From an uncultured Muribaculaceae bacterium (GTDB taxonomy: Bacteria; Bacteroidota; Bacteroidia; Bacteroidales; Muribaculaceae): 64,000 bases of DNA. The notes under the pieces are model-generated. The model had not been told where the DNA came from, made no database searches, and saw only the letters and a list, made by a program, of their open reading frames with translations. The stretch covers positions 333,492 to 397,491 of the forward strand of contig CAJOFM010000001.1 in NCBI GenBank assembly GCA_905233915.1. The letters are read 5' to 3'. This document shows, in pieces, positions 1 through 8,359 of the stretch (positions within the stretch are counted from its first letter, which is position 1; every line of letters starts with the position of its first letter). The position numbers were made by a program, and so were the translations under genes.

Positions 1-498
1 TTCCTGCTCTTCCTTGTTCTTGTCCGTTTCACCGTCAACAGCGGGTGACTTGCCGGCCTTCTTGAAGCTTGACGAACTGGGCGGCAGACACGACTGGTCG
101 TTGCATGCGCCATATTCCAGGTCGGCGTCGATATCATAGTTGGGCTTGGTGAACTTCACCTTCTGCACAAACTGCACATTGTTCTCAAAGTAACGCAACT
201 TAGCGCCGAACATCTCGTCAAACTGCGAGATTTCCTTGCCCACGGCCTTGAGTTTGCCCACAGGCTCCACGCCATCCTTCTTGTGGAAGGTGATAGCGGC
301 CTCGGTGGGACCCGCATCACCCAGGTTGGTCGAATACACATGCCAGCCCTTGTCGATCTTGCCAGTAAAGACAATCTCGCCCTCGCTGGAGCCGTTAGTA
401 GTCTTAAGTTGGGAAGTAAAAGTGACGGGATTAGCCATCTGGGCAACGGCCATCATGGCCACCGTCACCATCGTCAATACTATCGCAATTTTCTTCAT
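1..498 (-). CDS. DsbD-family thiol:disulfide interchange protein, N-terminal part (cut by window edge)
   Basis: The reading frame opens at the ATG complementary to 496-498 and runs off the left edge after 166 codons, so only the amino-terminal part is present. A Sec signal peptide (MKKIAIVLTMVTVAMMAVAQ) is followed by a domain with the DsbD alpha-type pattern, including GWHVYS near residue 52 and a later GACNDQSCLPP segment with two cysteines, as in the DsbD N-terminal domain that passes electrons to periplasmic partners. The transmembrane and C-terminal thioredoxin parts would lie outside the window. It is divergent from the TlpA-like gene at 641, a likely functional partner. Family assignment rests on the N-terminal domain only, so a stand-alone DsbD-alpha-like protein is possible. 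Confidence 0.8.
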   Translation of the reverse strand, partial: MKKIAIVLTMVTVAMMAVAQMANPVTFTSQLKTTNGSSEGEIVFTGKIDKGWHVYSTNLGDAGPTEAAITFHKKDGVEPVGKLKAVGKEISQFDEMFGAKLRYFENNVQFVQKVKFTKPNYDIDADLEYGACNDQSCLPPSSSSFKKAGKSPAVDGETDKNKEEQE

Positions 499-531
499 AT
501 CCTTTTAGGTTTTTTGCTCACATTTAATCGG

Positions 532-539
532 CAAAGTTA
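532..539 (-). promoter_or_regulatory. putative -7 element for the DsbD-like gene
   Basis: CAAAGTTA on the + strand reads TAACTTTG on the - strand, matching the Bacteroidota -7 consensus TAnnTTTG, about 34 nt before the start codon. No clear -33 TTTG is seen at the usual 19-21 nt spacing. Confidence 0.45.
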
Positions 540-592
540 GTGAAAAAAGTCATTGGTTTTTAAAACTTATAGTACTAATTGAAAAAAATAGC

Positions 593-600
593 TATATTTG
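593..600 (+). promoter_or_regulatory. putative -7 element for the TlpA-like gene
   Basis: TATATTTG matches TAnnTTTG and lies 41 nt before the ATG. An A-rich TTGAAAAAAA stretch lies just upstream at 579-588, too close for a standard -33 box. The element and the one at 532-539 form a compact divergent promoter region. Confidence 0.5.
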
Positions 601-640
601 CAAGATAAAATAGAAATGAAGTAAAACCAAATAGTATTAG

Positions 641-1753
641 ATGATGAGGAAATTGTTGTTTACCATGCTCGTGGGCATGATGGCGCTGGGCGCAATGGCT
701 CAGGACGGTAAATTCACGGTGAAGGGTACCTTTGATTTTGTCGGAGACACGGCATTCTTTGCCCTCCCTGACCTCGGTGGACAGACTCGTGCTGTCACCG
801 GCGAGATGCTTGAGGTGACGTTTGACCTCAAGGAAGCGAAATATATGACCATAGGACGCTGGTTTACAGGACGTTCGAATGAGGAAAAAGGTGACATCAA
901 TCTTCCTGCCATGCCGGGCGAGACGCTCGTTGTCACGATGGATGCCGACGGTAATTTGCAGCTGGGCGGCTCCCAGTTCTATGTGGATTATAACGAGGCA
1001 AGGAAGGTGATTGAACCCATTGACAAGGAAGGTGAAGAGTTCATGAAGACTCTCCAAGAAAAAATTGCAGCCGGCGTTTCTGAAGATGAATTGATGGATT
1101 ATTATCAGCAGAACGTTAATGTATTGCTGCAGAAGTTATCTGATGGCGTGATGGGCTATATTAAGGCGCATCCCGATCAGGATGCCTCTGCCGCGCTGAT
1201 TGCTCAATTGCCCGAAGACATCGAGTATCTCGAGCCAGCCGTTGCTCTGTTGACCGAGCGCGTCCGTAACGGTGTGGCCGCCAACCTGTACAGCGCTAAA
1301 CTCGATAAAGCCCAGCAAGAGGCTGCTAAGCATGGCCAAGTAGGAGCGCTTGCTCACGACTTCACGCTGATGGACATTAACGGCAAGCCGCTGGCGCTGA
1401 GCTCGCTGCGTGGCAAGTGGGTGGTTCTTGATTTTTGGGGCTCATGGTGCGTGTGGTGCATCAAGGGCATGCCCAAGATGAAGGAGTACTACGCCAAGTA
1501 TCAGGACAAACTCGAAATCCTGGGTGTGGACTGCAACGACACCGTCGAGAAGTGGAAAGCCGCTGTAGCCAAGCACGAAATACCCTGGCTGCACGTTTAT
1601 TGGGACAAGGAGAAGGGTGACAACCCGTTGGAGCTCTACCACGTGGATAGCTTCCCCACCAAGATCATCCTTGACCCCGAGGGCAAAGTGGCCAAGGTCG
1701 TTGTGGGCGAGTCTCCCGCCTTCTATGACTTCCTTGATAAGGTACTGAAATAA
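641..1753 (+). CDS. TlpA-like thioredoxin-fold disulfide oxidoreductase, secreted
   Basis: 370 aa exported thioredoxin-like protein. Residues 1-20 are a signal peptide ending AMA. Residues about 22-130 form a beta-rich N-terminal region like the DUF4369 domain common in Bacteroidota TlpA proteins, then a helical linker, then a thioredoxin/AlkC-TSA fold from about 230. The redox motif is Cys270-Val-Trp-Cys273 in WGSWCVWC. The cis-proline region is near DSFPTKI. Expected role: reduction or exchange of disulfides in envelope proteins, fed by a DsbD-type protein such as the divergent neighbour. trxB follows 40 nt downstream, so the three genes form a redox neighbourhood. The first two codons are both ATG (641 and 644), so either may be used. 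The natural substrate cannot be told. Confidence 0.88.
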   Translation: MMRKLLFTMLVGMMALGAMAQDGKFTVKGTFDFVGDTAFFALPDLGGQTRAVTGEMLEVTFDLKEAKYMTIGRWFTGRSNEEKGDINLPAMPGETLVVTMDADGNLQLGGSQFYVDYNEARKVIEPIDKEGEEFMKTLQEKIAAGVSEDELMDYYQQNVNVLLQKLSDGVMGYIKAHPDQDASAALIAQLPEDIEYLEPAVALLTERVRNGVAANLYSAKLDKAQQEAAKHGQVGALAHDFTLMDINGKPLALSSLRGKWVVLDFWGSWCVWCIKGMPKMKEYYAKYQDKLEILGVDCNDTVEKWKAAVAKHEIPWLHVYWDKEKGDNPLELYHVDSFPTKIILDPEGKVAKVVVGESPAFYDFLDKVLK

Positions 1754-1754
1754 C

Positions 1755-1793
1755 ACTAACCATTAACCATTAAACTTTAACCATTAAACTAAA
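1755..1793. repeat. heptamer-type intergenic repeat (CCATTAA family)
   Basis: Between the TlpA-like gene and trxB, the 40 nt spacer is almost wholly made of repeated AACCATTAA and AACTTTAACC units, ending directly at the trxB start codon. The same heptamer family recurs at 10316-10395 and 27905-27972. Confidence 0.7.
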
Positions 1794-2720
1794 ATGAACC
1801 ATACACAATGTTTAATTATCGGCTCCGGCCCTGCCGGTTACACAGCCGCGATATATCTGGTGCGTTCGGCCATCGACTGCTTGCTCATCGAGGGCTTGCA
1901 GGTGGGTGGCCAGTTGACCCAGACTACTACTATTGAGAATTTCCCGGGCTTCCCTGAGGGCATTGACGGTTTCCAGCTGATGGACAACATGCGTCAACAG
2001 GCCGTGAACCTGGGCGCCAAGATGAAATCGGGCCTTGTGGCTGGCATCGACATGAGCCAGCGTCCATTCGTGGTGACGCTCGACGGTGGTGAGCAACTAA
2101 CAGCCGACACCATCATCGTCGCCACGGGTGCCACAGCCAAATATCTGGGCCTGCCCGACGAGACGAAGTATGCGGGTCAGGGCGTATCGGCATGCGCCAC
2201 CTGCGACGGCTTCTTCTACCGCAAGAAGGTTGTTGCCGTTGTGGGCGGCGGCGACACCGCCTGTGAAGAGGCCGACTACTTGAGTCACCTCGCCAACAAG
2301 GTTTACCTCATCGTGCGCAAGGATTACCTGCGTGCCAGCGAGGCGATGCAGCAGCGCGTCAAGGAGAACGAGAAGATCGAGATCTTGTTCAACACCAACA
2401 CCGTGGGCCTCTTCGGCGACAACGGCGTTGAGGGCGCTCATCTGGTACGTTTCAAGGGCACAGAAAAGGAGGAATTGTTCGACATCGCTATCGACGGCTT
2501 CTTCCTTGCCATCGGTCACCGTCCCAACACCGATTTCCTGGGCGGCCAGATTGACCTTGACGAGCAAGGCTATATCAAATTGACGGGCCACAACACCGCC
2601 ACCAATGTTGAAGGCGTCTTTGCCGCCGGCGATGTTGCCGACCCGCACTACCGCCAGGCTATCGTCGCCGCCGCAGGAGGCTGCCGCGCCGCCATCGACG
2701 TGAAACAATACCTGTCTTAA
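1794..2720 (+). CDS. trxB: thioredoxin-disulfide reductase
   Basis: 308 aa, the usual size for low-molecular-weight bacterial TrxB. The FAD-binding GSGPAG motif is at residues 10-15, the redox pair is Cys134-Ala-Thr-Cys137 in ACATCDGFFY, the NADPH-binding GGGDTA is near 152-157, and the C-terminal FAD motif GVFAAGDVAD is near 278. The enzyme transfers electrons from NADPH to cytoplasmic thioredoxin, supplying ribonucleotide reductase, peroxiredoxins and, through DsbD-type proteins, the periplasm. The adjacent TlpA-like and DsbD-like genes fit that flow. The start codon follows the heptamer spacer directly. Confidence 0.97.
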   Translation: MNHTQCLIIGSGPAGYTAAIYLVRSAIDCLLIEGLQVGGQLTQTTTIENFPGFPEGIDGFQLMDNMRQQAVNLGAKMKSGLVAGIDMSQRPFVVTLDGGEQLTADTIIVATGATAKYLGLPDETKYAGQGVSACATCDGFFYRKKVVAVVGGGDTACEEADYLSHLANKVYLIVRKDYLRASEAMQQRVKENEKIEILFNTNTVGLFGDNGVEGAHLVRFKGTEKEELFDIAIDGFFLAIGHRPNTDFLGGQIDLDEQGYIKLTGHNTATNVEGVFAAGDVADPHYRQAIVAAAGGCRAAIDVKQYLS

Positions 2721-2731
2721 AAATTGACGAG

Positions 2732-3046
2732 ATGGATACCATAGAGATAATCATATTTGTGCCGATTGCCCTGATGCTGGTTGCCCTTGCCATCGTCATC
2801 TTGAAGGGCAGGGGTGATGTACTCATTGCGGGCTACAACACAGCCAGCAAAGAAAAACAGGAAAAGTACAATATCAAGCGATTGAGGATAGTCGTCGCAG
2901 CGATGATATTGTTTGTGCCGGCATTGGGTTTGGTGGCAGCCTGTTTAGACGACATGACTGGCATTACGATTGATATCCTGCCGGTGCTGCTGATAGTTGT
3001 TGTCGCCGGCATCATTCTCGCCAACACCTGGTGTAAGAAAAAATAG
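2732..3046 (+). CDS. DUF3784-type small membrane protein
   Basis: 104 aa protein starting 11 nt after trxB, so probably cotranscribed. Three hydrophobic segments (about 5-25, 48-70, 80-98) flank a soluble stretch with GYNTASKEKQEKYN, the hallmark of the DUF3784 family. The C terminus is basic (CKKK). The function of the family is unknown. The coding stretch ends just before a strong intrinsic terminator. Confidence 0.8.
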   Translation: MDTIEIIIFVPIALMLVALAIVILKGRGDVLIAGYNTASKEKQEKYNIKRLRIVVAAMILFVPALGLVAACLDDMTGITIDILPVLLIVVVAGIILANTWCKKK

Positions 3047-3068
3047 AAGGTCGAAAGAAGAGAAAGAA

Positions 3069-3103
3069 AAGGCAATCTGATATCGTAGGATTGCCTTTTT
3101 TTT
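3069..3103 (+). terminator. intrinsic terminator after trxB-DUF3784
   Basis: Stem GGCAATC (3071-3077) pairs with GATTGCC (3089-3095), preceded by A-rich and followed by an eight-T run. Confidence 0.85.
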
Positions 3104-3179
3104 GTGTCGGCAATGATGCCCACATGACCACCCTAATCAATTACCTAGTAAACAAGGCAATTGGAAAAAGCCTGATTAA

Positions 3180-3218
3180 AGAATTAAAACTGCCCGTAAA
3201 GCTGATGCTTTGCGGGCG
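3180..3218 (-). terminator. intrinsic terminator of the CapA-like gene
   Basis: An 11-bp stem (3192-3202 with 3207-3217, one G-T pair) with a four-base loop. On the - strand it is followed by GTTTTAATT. It lies about 30 nt beyond the stop of the - strand gene at 3249. Confidence 0.75.
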
Positions 3219-3248
3219 GTTTGTGTACTATTATGTCCTTTTTGTTTG

Positions 3249-4310
3249 CTACTGTTCTTGGGGGACTCCGATGTTATTGCTCATCACCAGGTCGTGGGTG
3301 CGTTGCATGAAGCAGGTGAACTCGCCGCGACTGTCGGGTCGCAGCAGGTCGGGCCGTGCCTCGGGGATGAGGACGTAGTTCTCGCCGCGTGAAACGGGTT
3401 TCTGGACAAAAAAGAGTTTATAACGGGGTTCGACAATAACGGCATGACCATTCTCCATCCTTAATGATACCTTGACCATGGCACCGCCACGGGTGTCGAT
3501 GTCGCTCTGGTTGCTGATGAAGTTGCCCATGCTATAGACGAGCAAGACGTTTTTGTCATATTCCTTGCTGTAACGCATCTCCATGGGCTCGACGACATGA
3601 GGGTGACCGCCGATGATGAGATCAACGCCCTGGGTGACAAGCCAGTCGGCCAGGGTGCGCTGAGTGGCAACGGGTTTCAGTTGGTACTCGATGCCCCAGT
3701 GCAGGTTCACACAGATGGCGTGTGCCCCACGTTCACGTGCCAACGCAATATCGTCGGCAATGAGTTGCTGGTCAATGAAATCCACAATGACGTCGCCCTG
3801 AATGGGGATGCCATTGGTGCCATAGGTGTAATCCAAAAAGGCTATTTTCATGCCCTTGACGTTGACAATGTAAGGAATGCGCTGATTACGATCCTGTTGG
3901 CTGGGATAAGTGCCGATGTGGGGAATACCCAGCGAGTCGAGCAACTGGCACGTGCGCACAAGTCCCTTGTCGCGGCGGTCCAGACAGTGGTTGTTGGCGG
4001 TTAGGAACAGGTCAAAGCCCGAGGTGAGCAGTTGCTGCGCATAGCTGTCAGGTGCACTGAAGCATGGATATCCGGTATAAGGCTTGCCACCCAACGGGCA
4101 TTCCAGATTGACTACGGCAAGGTCTGCCCAATTAATGTCATCCTCTACATACTGGAAGCACGGCGCATAGTCATAGGTGCCATCTGGCTGCTCTGCGGCG
4201 GTTATTTGTGGAGCATGTTGCATCGCGTCACCCACAAACATGAGGTTGACTGTGTGGTTGCTTTGCAACAACGACACGACCGACAGCATCAGTATGGAGA
4301 GCAAATTCAT
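3249..4310 (-). CDS. CapA-family (PGA_cap) putative metallophosphatase-like protein
   Basis: 353 aa with an N-terminal hydrophobic segment (about residues 1-17) that may be a signal peptide. The PGA_cap/CapA domain covers most of the rest, with ordered motifs FVGDAMQH (near 26), VNLECPL (near 67), TANNHCLDR (near 104), NLHWGIEY (near 203) and GGHPHV (near 234). These resemble metal-binding motifs of calcineurin-like phosphoesterases. Members take part in poly-gamma-glutamate capsule synthesis in Bacillus, but most Bacteroidota homologues stand alone and their substrate is unknown. No capsule gene is beside it here, so a capsule role is not supported. Convergent with the trxB operon. Confidence 0.85.
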   Translation of the reverse strand: MNLLSILMLSVVSLLQSNHTVNLMFVGDAMQHAPQITAAEQPDGTYDYAPCFQYVEDDINWADLAVVNLECPLGGKPYTGYPCFSAPDSYAQQLLTSGFDLFLTANNHCLDRRDKGLVRTCQLLDSLGIPHIGTYPSQQDRNQRIPYIVNVKGMKIAFLDYTYGTNGIPIQGDVIVDFIDQQLIADDIALARERGAHAICVNLHWGIEYQLKPVATQRTLADWLVTQGVDLIIGGHPHVVEPMEMRYSKEYDKNVLLVYSMGNFISNQSDIDTRGGAMVKVSLRMENGHAVIVEPRYKLFFVQKPVSRGENYVLIPEARPDLLRPDSRGEFTCFMQRTHDLVMSNNIGVPQEQ

Positions 4311-4343
4311 GTCAATTACTAGTTTTAGTCCCTAGTCCCGAGT

Positions 4344-4453
4344 TGGAGTTGTCTCTCTAAACTCTAAACCTCAATAGCTCGCACTGGAGTTGTCTCTCTA
4401 AACTCTAAACCTCAATAGCTCGCACTGGAGTTGTCTCTCTAAACTCTAAACTT
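4344..4453. repeat. 41-bp tandem repeat, about 2.7 copies
   Basis: Units begin at 4344, 4385 and 4426 and are near-identical with a strict 41-bp period. Each unit contains CTCTAAACTCTAAACCTC, itself built from a CTCTAAA heptamer. The array sits between the 5' end of the CapA-like gene and the 3' end of ffh. Confidence 0.9.
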
Positions 4454-4466
4454 TAAACTCTAAACT

Positions 4467-4500
4467 TCAAGTGAGCAAGCATGAGTGCTTGCTCACTTGA
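4467..4500 (-). terminator. perfect 14-bp hairpin downstream of ffh
   Basis: TCAAGTGAGCAAGC (4467-4480) pairs perfectly with 4487-4500, loop ATGAGT. It begins 4 nt after the ffh stop on the - strand and is followed by an AGTTTAGAG-rich, only moderately T-rich stretch, so it is probably the ffh terminator or a 3'-end stabilising hairpin. Confidence 0.7.
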
Positions 4501-4504
4501 ATAA

Positions 4505-5854
4505 TTACCTTCCGCGCTTAGCGGCCTTGGCTTGAGCCTTGGCGCTGCGCATCATCTGCATGGGGTTGGTCGATACCTGGTGCATCACCTTGCGCATCTG
4601 CAGGAACTGCTTCAGCAGGCGGTTCACCTCCTCGACGCTGGTGCCACTGCCCTTGGCAATGCGTTTGCGGCGGCTGGCGTCGATGATATCGGGATTGGAG
4701 CGCTCCTCGGGTGTCATCGAGCCGATGATGGCCTCTACACCCTTGAACGCGTCGTCAGGAATATCAATATCTTTGATGGCTTTGCCCACGCCAGGAATCA
4801 TCGATGCCAGGCTCTTGAGGTTACCCATCTTCTTGATTTGCTTGATCTGCTTGATGAAGTCGTCAAAATCAAACTTGTTCTGCTTGATTTTCTTCTCCAG
4901 CTTTTCGGCCTCGGCCTCGTCATATTGCTGCTGCATACGGTCCACAAACGACACGATGTCACCCATGCCCAGGATGCGGTCGGCCATACCCGAGGGACGG
5001 AAGGGGTCAAGGTCGGTCATCTTCTCGCCGATACCCACAAACTTGATGGGCTTATCAACGACGGCGCGGATCGACAGGGCGGCACCACCGCGGGTGTCAC
5101 CGTCGAGCTTGGTGAGCACAACGCCGTCAAAGTCGAGGCGCTCGTTGAACGCCTTGGCGGTGTTCACTGCATCCTGACCGGTCATCGAGTCAACGACGAA
5201 CAGGGTCTCGTTGGGGTGGATGGCATCCTTGATGGCCTTGATCTCAACCATCATGGCCTCGTCAACGGCGAGGCGACCGGCGGTATCGACAATCACCAGG
5301 TCGTAGCCGTTACTCTTGGCATGCTCGATGGCGTGTAAGGCAATAGCGACGGGGTCTTTGCTGTCGGGCTCGCTATAAACGGGCACTTCGATCTGCTCGG
5401 CGATGGTCTTCAACTGCTCAATAGCTGCGGGACGGTAAACGTCACAGGCCACGAGCAAGGGTTTGCGTTTTTCCTTGCCGCTCTTGAGGCGGTTGGCAAG
5501 CTTACCGGTAAAGGTCGTCTTACCGGAACCCTGCAGACCCGACATCAAGATGATAGCGGGATTACCCTCGATGCTGAATGTCGCTTCCTCGCCACCCATG
5601 AGGGTTGCCAGTTCATCATGCACAATCTTCACCATCAACTGGCTGGGATTGACAGCATTAATAACGTTCTGGCCCATGGCTTTGGCCTTAACGTCATCGA
5701 CAAACTTCTTGGCGACAGGATAGCTGACGTCGGCGTCAACGAGCGCACGGCGCACTTCCTTAAGGGTTGATGCTACATTGATTTCGGTAATGCGGCCTTG
5801 TCCTTTCAGGACCTTAAATGACCGTTCAAGTTTCTCAGATAAATTCTCAAACAT
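4505..5854 (-). CDS. ffh: signal recognition particle protein Ffh (SRP54)
   Basis: 449 aa GTPase that binds 4.5S RNA and delivers nascent membrane proteins to FtsY and SecYEG. N domain about 1-85. G domain with P-loop GLQGSGKTT near 110, DTAGRLAVDE near 190, and TKLDGDTRGGAAL near 248. The C-terminal methionine-rich M domain (about 325-449) includes GMGDI, the RRKRIAKGSG motif of the RNA-binding helix, and MRKVMHQVSTNPMQMM. Length is normal. It lies 18 nt downstream of panD on the same strand, so panC-panD-ffh may be one transcript. The adjacent hairpin at 4467 ends it. Confidence 0.97.
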   Translation of the reverse strand: MFENLSEKLERSFKVLKGQGRITEINVASTLKEVRRALVDADVSYPVAKKFVDDVKAKAMGQNVINAVNPSQLMVKIVHDELATLMGGEEATFSIEGNPAIILMSGLQGSGKTTFTGKLANRLKSGKEKRKPLLVACDVYRPAAIEQLKTIAEQIEVPVYSEPDSKDPVAIALHAIEHAKSNGYDLVIVDTAGRLAVDEAMMVEIKAIKDAIHPNETLFVVDSMTGQDAVNTAKAFNERLDFDGVVLTKLDGDTRGGAALSIRAVVDKPIKFVGIGEKMTDLDPFRPSGMADRILGMGDIVSFVDRMQQQYDEAEAEKLEKKIKQNKFDFDDFIKQIKQIKKMGNLKSLASMIPGVGKAIKDIDIPDDAFKGVEAIIGSMTPEERSNPDIIDASRRKRIAKGSGTSVEEVNRLLKQFLQMRKVMHQVSTNPMQMMRSAKAQAKAAKRGR

Positions 5855-5872
5855 TATTTTGGTGGTTTTTTA

Positions 5873-6232
5873 TTATTTCTTCTTGATGAGGCGGTTGGTG
5901 GCTGTGTCGGGGAACACGACCTTAGGCTTGAACTCGAGGCCTTCTTCGGGGGTGACGATAGCGTATGCCATAATGATGACGATATCACCCACCTCGACCT
6001 TGCGCGCTGCTGCACCATTCAGACAGATGGTGCCACTGCCGCGCTCACCTGCGATGGTGTAGGTGTCAAGTCGCTCACCGTTATTCACGTCAACAATATA
6101 CACGCGCTCGCCCTCGATGATGCCAGCTGCATCCATGAGGTCCTGGTCGATGGTGATGCTGCCAATGTAGTTGAGGTTGGCATCGGTGACCGTCACACGG
6201 TGTATCTTGGATTTCATGACCTGGATGTACAT
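5873..6232 (-). CDS. panD: aspartate 1-decarboxylase (pyruvoyl-dependent)
   Basis: 119 aa. Decarboxylates L-aspartate to beta-alanine for pantothenate synthesis. The proenzyme is self-cleaved at Gly-Ser in NYIGSITID (near residue 28-29) to create the pyruvoyl cofactor. Other family motifs are [12 protein letters not shown], and NGAAAR near 73, followed by [10 protein letters not shown]. An in-frame second ATG at 6217 would give a protein starting MKSKIHR. The longer start is kept because Bacteroidota PanD usually has a few residues before that motif. It lies between panC (33 nt upstream of the longer start, within the same operon) and ffh. Confidence 0.95.
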   Translation of the reverse strand: MYIQVMKSKIHRVTVTDANLNYIGSITIDQDLMDAAGIIEGERVYIVDVNNGERLDTYTIAGERGSGTICLNGAAARKVEVGDIVIIMAYAIVTPEEGLEFKPKVVFPDTATNRLIKKK

Positions 6233-6265
6233 AGTCTATATGATTTTTTAGTTAATTACTAAAGC

Positions 6266-7114
6266 CTAAAGCCTCTTATAAGTGATATTATCAATCTCGC
6301 GCACGTCGCCGCAATACACGGTAATGCAGCCCACGATGTAATCGCTCTCATCCCAGTTGGTTACAGGCTGCAACGTGATGCCGTCACAGATCGAGAAATA
6401 CTCGGTATCCATCTCGGGCCAGGCGTTGATGGTGGCAACTACCCAGTCATGGGTTTGCTCCACAGTGTGGTCCTTGGCAAACTCAAGGCTACGCTGGAGC
6501 GTGGCATAAATTTGCGGGGCGACCTTGCGCACCTCAGGAGTAAGGCGCACGTTACGACTGCTCTTGGCTAGACCATCGTCTTCACGCACGCAGGGGCACT
6601 GCACGATATCGATATCAAATCCCAGCTGCTTGATCATCGCACGGATAACGGCAATCTGCTGGAAGTCTTTCTCTCCAAAGTAAGCACGGTCGGGCATCAC
6701 CCACGAGAACAGCTTGCTCACAATCTGGCACACGCCGTTGAAGTGACCGGGACGCATGGCGCCCTCCATCACCTGCTGGACGGGGCCGAGGTCAAACACG
6801 CGGGTATCGGGCTCGGGATAAATTTCCTCGACAGTGGGCATGAATGCCACATCAACACCACAGGCCTCGAGCATAGCGGCATCGCGCTCGGCGGTGCGGG
6901 GATAGGTGCGCAGGTCCTCCTTATTATTAAACTGCGTGGGGTTCAGGAAGCAGCTCACAACGACAGCGTCATTTTCCTTGCGGGCGCGGTCGACGAGCGA
7001 CTTGTGGCCCTCGTGCAGGGCACCCATGGTGGGCACCAGACCTACTGACTTACCTGCCTGACGAAAAGCCTTAACGGCTTCTTGCAACTCACTGACCTTG
7101 TTGATAATCTTCAT
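6266..7114 (-). CDS. panC: pantothenate synthetase (pantoate--beta-alanine ligase)
   Basis: 282 aa. ATP-dependent condensation of pantoate with beta-alanine. The nucleotidyltransferase signature is [11 protein letters not shown] near residues 30-40 (HxGH motif). FLNPTQF near 58 binds pantoate, GEKDFQQ is near 147, and the KMSKS-like loop is SSRNVRLT near 185. The ATG at 7112-7114 is chosen. A TTG two codons upstream is less likely. The substrate beta-alanine comes from panD just downstream. panB is not in the window. Confidence 0.96.
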   Translation of the reverse strand: MKIINKVSELQEAVKAFRQAGKSVGLVPTMGALHEGHKSLVDRARKENDAVVVSCFLNPTQFNNKEDLRTYPRTAERDAAMLEACGVDVAFMPTVEEIYPEPDTRVFDLGPVQQVMEGAMRPGHFNGVCQIVSKLFSWVMPDRAYFGEKDFQQIAVIRAMIKQLGFDIDIVQCPCVREDDGLAKSSRNVRLTPEVRKVAPQIYATLQRSLEFAKDHTVEQTHDWVVATINAWPEMDTEYFSICDGITLQPVTNWDESDYIVGCITVYCGDVREIDNITYKRL

Positions 7115-7146
7115 TGTCAATTCAAAATTATTGATGTTTTAACGTG

Positions 7147-7178
7147 CAAAATTAATACGCAAAACCCACATGGGCAAA
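7147..7178 (-). promoter_or_regulatory. promoter of panC-panD-ffh
   Basis: On the - strand a TTTG (complement of 7175-7178) lies exactly 20 nt upstream of TAATTTTG (complement of 7147-7154), the full Bacteroidota promoter layout, about 33 nt before panC. Confidence 0.8.
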
Positions 7179-7257
7179 TCGCGTGCCAACTTTTTCCTTA
7201 TTAGGCCCCGCACCGCATTCATTTTTTGTTTTTTAAGGGTCGATTGAAAAAAAATTT

Positions 7258-7265
7258 TATCTTTG
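7258..7265 (+). promoter_or_regulatory. -7 element for the DUF6249/ECF sigma operon
   Basis: TATCTTTG matches TAnnTTTG. A TTGAAAAAAA stretch precedes it (from 7244), but no -33 box stands at the usual distance. It leaves a leader of about 100 nt before the ATG at 7371, in which I see no clear riboswitch or hairpin. Confidence 0.55.
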
Positions 7266-7370
7266 TGAAACTTTTTTGGTACTCTGGTGCATCTAATGCA
7301 TGAACGCGGCTCACAAATGGGTGCGCAAAACAGAAAACAACAATAACAAACGACTAAAAAAGATAAAAAG

Positions 7371-8291
7371 ATGAGAAAGACGATTTTATCATTAGTGATG
7401 ATGTTGACGGTGGCATTCGCAGCCACATCAGCCCCTGTCATCAAAGCCACGCCTGCCAAGAGCAAGGCCAATATTGAATTTAAAGGCGACTCGGTTATCG
7501 TGAGCGACGGCGGTGAGTCGGTTACCGTGAGTGGGCTGCCGATGCAGAAGGTGCGCGACAAAATCAATGAGGCACTCGATGACACTCTCACATCTGGTTC
7601 GGGTACCACGGTAGAAATCGGTGACCACCGAGGCGAACTTGCTCCTGAGGATATCAAGGAGATAAGTAATCAATGGGCCAGCGTGGTCAAGCAAATAACC
7701 ATCAGCGGCTCGTTCTGTTTGCTGGGTATTGTAGCCCTGGTGCTATTCTTCCGCTTCCTCAATCGCCGCAACAAGTACCGTGTCATCGAGAAGGCCATCG
7801 ATAACAACTACCCGCTCAATGAGCTCTCGCTGAATGACACGAGACGCAGTGCCATCTATGTTCAGCAGCCTGTTGTCACTGCCCCCCCCATGGTCAATAG
7901 TGCTCCTGCCCAGCAGCCTGGTCAGGTGCCCGTGGGAACGCCTCTGCAGGGCCAGACAGCCGACAATCCCATCGTGATGACCGACATGGTCAACTGGCGC
8001 GCCTTGATGCCTGCTGTCAAGTGGATTGGTTGGGGAACTCTGCTGGCGCTCTTCAGCGTGGCGATAGGTGAATTCGATAATCCGTTCTGGCCCATTGGTT
8101 TGGCTCTGATCGTGGTGGGCGTATGCAAGGGCTTTATCCTTTACAAGGAGCAGAAGGCGTTGCAAAAGGCTTGGAAGCGCGGCTATCAGATGCAGCCCCG
8201 TGAGCCAATGCGTAAAGGTATCCCCGTGCCTCCCCCCATGGACGAGGACTACAGGAACGATGACGACAACAATACCTATCAGCCCAATTAA
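7371..8291 (+). CDS. DUF6249-type membrane protein, first gene of ECF sigma operon
   Basis: 306 aa. Signal peptide 1-20. A small exported domain (about 21-100) carries GDSVIVSDGGESVTVSGLP. A transmembrane segment lies at about 112-132, followed by the basic NRRNKYRVIEKAIDNNYPL motif that marks DUF6249. A proline/glutamine-rich cytoplasmic linker (about 165-200) precedes two further membrane segments (about 222-262). The C terminus is charged and proline-rich. Family function is unknown, but in Bacteroidota it often sits beside an ECF sigma factor and a small membrane protein, as here (sigma gene 68 nt downstream). This suggests a signal-sensing or sigma-regulating role, which is inference. 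Confidence 0.75.
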   Translation: MRKTILSLVMMLTVAFAATSAPVIKATPAKSKANIEFKGDSVIVSDGGESVTVSGLPMQKVRDKINEALDDTLTSGSGTTVEIGDHRGELAPEDIKEISNQWASVVKQITISGSFCLLGIVALVLFFRFLNRRNKYRVIEKAIDNNYPLNELSLNDTRRSAIYVQQPVVTAPPMVNSAPAQQPGQVPVGTPLQGQTADNPIVMTDMVNWRALMPAVKWIGWGTLLALFSVAIGEFDNPFWPIGLALIVVGVCKGFILYKEQKALQKAWKRGYQMQPREPMRKGIPVPPPMDEDYRNDDDNNTYQPN

Positions 8292-8359
8292 TTTCAAGGG
8301 CCTTTAAAAAGAATCTTAGCGGCTTAGCTTGAAGCCAGTAGATGATAAATTAACGAACA

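Noticed and set aside
3249-4310. Capsule synthesis role for the CapA-like gene
   Set aside because: No capB, capC or other capsule genes are adjacent. The family name alone does not support it.
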